Shown one piece after another: positions 7,151 through 7,295 of a stretch of DNA of 7,295 nt. Location: positions 1 to 7,295 of the forward strand of contig JANXPS010000216.1 of the NCBI GenBank assembly GCA_025357175.1, read 5' to 3'. Under the pieces are notes generated by a model. It made no database searches, had not been told where the DNA came from, and was given only the letters and a program-made list of their open reading frames with translations. The DNA comes from Deltaproteobacteria bacterium. GTDB taxonomy: Bacteria; Desulfobacterota; Deferrimicrobia; Deferrimicrobiales; Deferrimicrobiaceae. The translations under genes and the position numbers were made by a program. Position 1 is the stretch's first letter. Each line of letters starts with the position of its first letter.

Positions 7151-7180
7151 TTGACGGGGGCGGCGGCCGGCACGTACACT
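7151..7180 (+). promoter_or_regulatory. Possible promoter of ruvX
   Basis: TTGACG (7151-7156) and TACACT (7175-7180) are 18 bp apart. A start near 7187 would give a very short leader that begins just before the GGAGG ribosome site. The -35 matches five of six consensus positions and the -10 four of six. Confidence 0.45.
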
Positions 7181-7188
7181 CTCCCACC

Positions 7189-7193
7189 GGAGG
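7189..7193 (+). promoter_or_regulatory. Ribosome binding site of ruvX
   Basis: GGAGG lies 9 nt before TTG 7203 and decides that start. A nearer TTG at 7195 is in another frame, and no ATG or GTG is available. Confidence 0.75.
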
Positions 7194-7202
7194 ATTGACC
7201 AT

Positions 7203-7295
7203 TTGGGCGAGAAAAAGGGACGGCTTATCGCATTCGATTACGGCAGCAAGAGGATGGGCGTGGCGGTTTCCGACCCCCTCGGCATCTCGGCGCAG
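7203..7295 (+). CDS. ruvX: RuvX/YqgF family putative pre-16S rRNA nuclease, 5' part
   Basis: Only the first 31 codons are present; the gene runs off the right edge. They read MGEKKGRLIAFDYGSKRMGVAVSDPLGISAQ. FDYGSKRMGVAVSDPLG matches the opening strand of the RNase H-like fold in YqgF/RuvX, where the DYG aspartate is a catalytic metal ligand. The family is linked to 5' processing of 16S rRNA in the cytoplasm and was first described as a putative Holliday junction resolvase. TTG 7203 is chosen because GGAGG ends 9 nt upstream and the family N-terminus begins a few residues before the first strand. The remaining roughly 110 residues of a normal protein lie outside the window, so further motifs cannot be checked. 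Confidence 0.88.
   Translation, partial: MGEKKGRLIAFDYGSKRMGVAVSDPLGISAQ

Larger units (their letters stand above)
6909..7202. other. Intergenic region between HEAT gene and ruvX
   Basis: This 294-bp stretch separates two divergent genes. It holds a promoter-like site on each strand (6952-6980 minus, 7151-7180 plus) and a 6-bp inverted repeat GTCCCA/TGGGAC (6993-6998 and 7009-7014) around a 10-nt loop. GTCGTCC (6928-6934) is mirrored by GGACGAC (6984-6990), and GACGGGTC occurs at both 6923 and 6988. I see no tRNA or other recognisable RNA gene here. Confidence 0.6.

Noticed and set aside
7062..7154. 30-codon ORF (MAERDPGTPW...) with GAGG upstream before ruvX
   Set aside because: The product is short, Arg-rich and unlike anything known to me. 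Such frames are common by chance in GC-rich intergenic DNA.

Overview
The window is GC-rich and carries recA, cinA and thpR with family-typical sequences, a PilT-type ATPase, two HEAT-repeat proteins, an HD-GYP protein and the start of ruvX. Codon choice is strongly GC-biased and several genes start at TTG or GTG. PilT plus HD-GYP and HEAT-repeat signalling genes point to a Gram-negative, type IV pilus-bearing bacterium. A Desulfobacterota (former Deltaproteobacteria) relative fits best, but this rests on gene content and general resemblance, not on a search.

Layout. Positions 4-3087 hold a tightly packed minus-strand operon, read right to left: cinA/pncC (nicotinamide-nucleotide amidase domain), thpR (RNA 2',3'-cyclic phosphodiesterase), recA and pilT. 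Neighbouring genes are joined by a GTGA overlap, a 17-nt gap and a 5-nt gap. pilT is cut short by an in-frame TAG at positions 4-6, where related proteins continue for roughly 45 residues.

A divergent promoter region (about 3076-3154) leads into two plus-strand genes. The first (3155-4720) is a HEAT-repeat protein and the second (4907-6304) an HD-GYP protein. Both begin with what looks like the same domain of about 135 residues, marked by a YPSxHP motif. They were probably a compact operon, but a 177-bp element now lies between them. It has 22-bp terminal inverted repeats and is flanked by 5-bp direct repeats (CTTAG). The left CTTAG contains the stop codon of the HEAT gene. Removing the element and one CTTAG copy would place that stop codon 4 nt before the HD-GYP start codon.

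A second, shorter HEAT-repeat gene (6324-6908, minus strand) converges on the HD-GYP gene with 19 nt between them. A 294-bp intergenic region (6909-7202) carries promoter-like sites on both strands and leads into ruvX, which runs off the right edge.

The left operon combines DNA recombination (RecA), genes historically linked to competence (CinA, ThpR) and pilus retraction (PilT), so a link to DNA uptake is possible. The right block looks like an uncharacterised signalling or scaffold module. The main items for a second look are the small transposon-like insertion, the paired YPSxHP domains and the truncated PilT.
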